From Gammaproteobacteria bacterium HGW-Gammaproteobacteria-2 (GTDB lineage Bacteria > Pseudomonadota > Gammaproteobacteria > Xanthomonadales > Xanthomonadaceae): 64,000 nt of DNA. Made by a program: the position numbers and the translations under genes. Positions 62,035 through 64,000 of this stretch are shown one piece after another. The DNA is taken from contig PGZE01000011.1 of NCBI GenBank assembly GCA_002840015.1, forward strand, positions 1 through 64,000, read 5' to 3'. The stretch's first letter is position 1. The number at the start of each line of letters is the position of its first letter. The notes below the pieces were generated by a model that was not told the origin of the DNA, did not search any database, and saw nothing but the letters and a program-made list of their open reading frames with translations.

Positions 62035-62823
62035 TTACTGGTGACGCGATGCGCGGTGGTGGCGGCGTGGGCGCTGCTTCCACCACATCCACAGGCCAGA
62101 GCACGCCAGCACGATCAGGGCAATGGCGCTGGCATCCATCAGCCAGGGGCCGAAACGGCCGAGGAAGCGACCGCTGTGCAGGTCGCCGATCACCCGTGAT
62201 GCCGATACGCCCTTGCCACGAAAGGCAGCCATCGCCTTGTTGAGGCTGGCTTGCGGTGGCGCTGTACCGGCGTTGGCCCAGCGGATGGCACTGGATGTTG
62301 CCGGTTGCCATTGCAGCAGATCGGCGCTGGCCAGCAGACGGTCTTCGCTGCGGATGGCGATCATGCCATGCGCATCATTGCCGATTGTCGTGATCGGCCC
62401 GGGCAGGCTGCTGCGGTCGATACGTTCCAGCAGTTCGCCGCTCAGGGTGAGCAACAGCAATTGTTCATGGTTGGCAATGGCGATCAGGCTGTCATTGGCG
62501 ACCGCACCGATTGGCTCGGCGAAGTCGTCTGCAACGGGCACACCGTCGAGATAAAGGTGCGAGTCGATCCAGATCAGCCAGCCGGCCGGGCTGGCCATGG
62601 CGCGCGGCGATAAAACCGGCTCGATGTGGTACAGCGCCAACAACCACGGTGCGTCGAACGCGCGTTCGTGCAGGCGCAGCCCCACTGCGTGCGACAGCAT
62701 AATGCCGGTGCTGGCGAGCAGCAGCACCAGTAACGCCGCAGCAACGCCGATGCGGCGATGCCAGCGGTGCAACAGGCGTTGCAGGTGGTTGCCGCCGTGC
62801 TTGTGCGGCGATCGGCTCATCAT
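62035..62823 (-). CDS. PepSY-associated membrane protein
   Basis: 262 residues. ATG 62823 overlaps the stop of the FMN-binding gene (a second ATG follows at 62820). His-rich basic start (HKHGGNHLQRLLHRWHRRIGV), first membrane helix (AAALLVLLLASTGIMLSHAVGL), periplasmic domain, PepSY-like segment near the end (LNKAMAAFRGKGVSASRVIGDLHSGRFLGRFG) and a last membrane helix (ASAIALIVLACSGLWMWWKQRPRRHHR). Paired arginines and histidines on the cytoplasmic faces could ligate haem, as in PepSY-TM reductases. Confidence 0.8.
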   Translation of the reverse strand: MMSRSPHKHGGNHLQRLLHRWHRRIGVAAALLVLLLASTGIMLSHAVGLRLHERAFDAPWLLALYHIEPVLSPRAMASPAGWLIWIDSHLYLDGVPVADDFAEPIGAVANDSLIAIANHEQLLLLTLSGELLERIDRSSLPGPITTIGNDAHGMIAIRSEDRLLASADLLQWQPATSSAIRWANAGTAPPQASLNKAMAAFRGKGVSASRVIGDLHSGRFLGRFGPWLMDASAIALIVLACSGLWMWWKQRPRRHHRASRHQ

Positions 62824-63341
62824 GGCTTGTTCGACATGGCGGCGCTGTGCAGGTAAAGGGCGAGGCGTGCCATCTGGCCCATGGCGTTGACCGACAGCGT
62901 GGCACCAGCGATGCCATCGAAGCGTCCGTTCAGGGCGAGGTCCTGGTCGAGTGACAGGCCGATGAACTGATCGCGAAAATTGGGGTAGCGGATTTCCCAA
63001 CCACGCGTTTCCCGATAGATCAGCACATGGGCGCTGACGATGCGCCCATCCTCAATCACAAACCCTGCGGTGATGGGCTCTTCCTTGCCGACTTTTTCGA
63101 GAATCCATGCGCTGCGCTGGCCGCTGCGCCAGTAGCGCTGCCGTAGATTGGGCAGGCGTTGGCCGACAATGCGGCTGATGCCGGACTGGATGTCCGGCGT
63201 CAGCCACAGCACTGCCTGGCTTGGCGTTGTGCCAGTGAACGCGCTGGCGACGAACGTTTCAGGTGTTTCGATCACCTGTGCCGCATGCACTTGGCATGCG
63301 GCGAGCAGGGCGAAGATGAATGACAGCAGGCGATGATTCAT
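62820..63341 (-). CDS. Exported FMN-binding domain protein
   Basis: 173 residues. Signal peptide (about 1-20, ending VHAAQ). FMN-binding domain with the flavinylation-type motif DGIAGATLSVNAM, where the Thr would carry covalent FMN, and IEDGRIVSAHVLIYRETRGWEIR. ApbE-type flavin transfer is expected but apbE is not in view. Forms an overlapping unit with the PepSY membrane protein and follows the porin gene by 6 bases, suggesting an electron-transfer set across the envelope. Confidence 0.85.
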   Translation of the reverse strand: MNHRLLSFIFALLAACQVHAAQVIETPETFVASAFTGTTPSQAVLWLTPDIQSGISRIVGQRLPNLRQRYWRSGQRSAWILEKVGKEEPITAGFVIEDGRIVSAHVLIYRETRGWEIRYPNFRDQFIGLSLDQDLALNGRFDGIAGATLSVNAMGQMARLALYLHSAAMSNKP

Positions 63342-63347
63342 GTGTTG

Positions 63348-64000
63348 TCAGAATTGATAGCCGATACCCAGATTGAGACGGTCATCGTCCTGTACGCCAT
63401 TGGGAGTGCTCTCGAATTGGTAGTCGAGTTTGAACACGACCGCAGGTACCGGCCAATAGTTGAAGCCGAACGAGGTGACATCAAAGCGGGTATCGACGCC
63501 TTTCAGCCCGGACTGCGTATCCCAACGCTCGTGGCGGCCGAAGAAACCCAGCGTACCGGTAGCCACCGCGAAACGATATGACGGCTCGACATACCAGCCG
63601 TACTGGCTGTCGCGGCCCAGTGCCTTGACATCGGTCGCGCCTTCAATATCCCAACGCGCGTACAGCGCACGCAGGCCGAAACCATTGCGCAGTATATCCG
63701 CGTGCGCTTCCAGCAAGGTGGCATCGATACCGCGTGCGCCCTGGGTGATGTCCTGCTGATACTGGCCGCTGACACCAAGCTCGACGCCGGGAATGCCCTT
63801 CCATTTCAGGCGACCGGTGTAGGCGACATCTTCGGCTGGCGCTTCGGATACGCTTTGCCGGCCGCCACGAATGGCGAAATTGCTGTCAACCTGCAAACCG
63901 GAGTGGCTGGCGAGGTCGTAGGAAAAACCCTGGCCGAAGGTGCCGTTGAGGGCTTTTCAATCCGATTGCGTTCGACGCCAAAGAAGGTGGGTGGCTCGTG
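63348..64000 (-). pseudogene. Outer-membrane porin, C-terminal part; frameshift and cut by window edge
   Basis: The frame from about 63949 down to 63348 encodes barrel strands (LNGTFGQGFSYDLASHSGLQVDSNFAIR, YGWYVEPSYRFAVATGTLGFFGRHERW) ending in Phe (LNLGIGYQF), the outer-membrane insertion signal. Upstream of the T run at 63954-63957 the coding continues in another frame (EPPTFFGVERNRIE). One extra T there would join them as RNRIE-KALNGTFGQ. So the gene is either broken by a 1-base loss or mis-sequenced. The N-terminus lies beyond base 64000. The substrate is unknown. Confidence 0.75.

Overview
The window is high-GC bacterial chromosome, almost certainly from a gammaproteobacterium of the order Lysobacterales (Xanthomonadales). 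This is inferred from gene order: rpmF-fabHDG-acpP-fabF-pabB-pabC-mltG-tmk-holB, ruvB-ybgC-tolQRAB-pal-cpoB-queE-queC-tRNA-Lys, serC-pheA-hisC-aroA, a 180-kDa NAD-glutamate dehydrogenase, and a sucrose (sux-type) locus. No phage, plasmid, integrase, transposase or CRISPR array was seen. Genes are dense, and many start codons overlap the preceding stop (ATGA, TAATG, GTGA).

Layout. 1-4.9 kb: end of a type IV pilus chemosensory operon (ChpA/PilL-like hybrid kinase with an EAAAA-repeat linker, a CheB-like protein lacking two catalytic residues, CheW). 5.0-9.8 kb: serC-pheA-hisC-aroA. 9.8-11.4 kb: a cysteine-rich MarR regulator divergent from a cytochrome P460 and a thioredoxin-like protein, with a palindromic operator between them. 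11.6-13.0 kb: creD. 13.1-24.0 kb: yceD-rpmF and the fatty-acid, folate and DNA-replication genes. 24.3-26.3 kb: an overlapping nucleotidyltransferase/GNAT pair. 26.9-34.8 kb: ruvB, ybgC, Tol-Pal, cpoB, a damaged queE, and queC. 34.8-35.4 kb: tRNA-Lys surrounded by degenerate partial tRNA copies. 35.5-38.4 kb: LysR regulator, tRNA-Ser, an HI1419/HI1420-type toxin-antitoxin pair (toxin frameshifted) and a GacA-like response regulator. 38.5-45.7 kb: gdhB, nadK, 5'-nucleotidase, tRNA-Val. 45.7-50.1 kb: TPR protein, phasin, TetR, acyl-CoA-binding protein, nucleoside transporter, a Gdt1-family protein. 50.3-59.2 kb: a solo Hen1-type RNA methyltransferase, then fructokinase, amylosucrase, TonB receptor, Na+/solute symporter and LacI regulator. 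59.5-61.7 kb: PDZ protein, anti-sigma, ECF sigma. 61.9-64.0 kb: PepSY membrane protein, FMN-binding protein and a cut-off, frameshifted outer-membrane porin.

The most unusual points are the P460/redoxin/MarR module, the stand-alone Hen1 methyltransferase, the sux locus with an SSS-type symporter and two matching LacI operators, the porin-flavin-PepSY set, and the tRNA-Lys debris field. Three genes (queE, the toxin, the terminal porin) carry small deletions that break the frame. Two of these are single bases in short homopolymers, so consensus error must be excluded before calling them pseudogenes. Intergenic gaps are filled with several families of short dispersed palindromic repeats.
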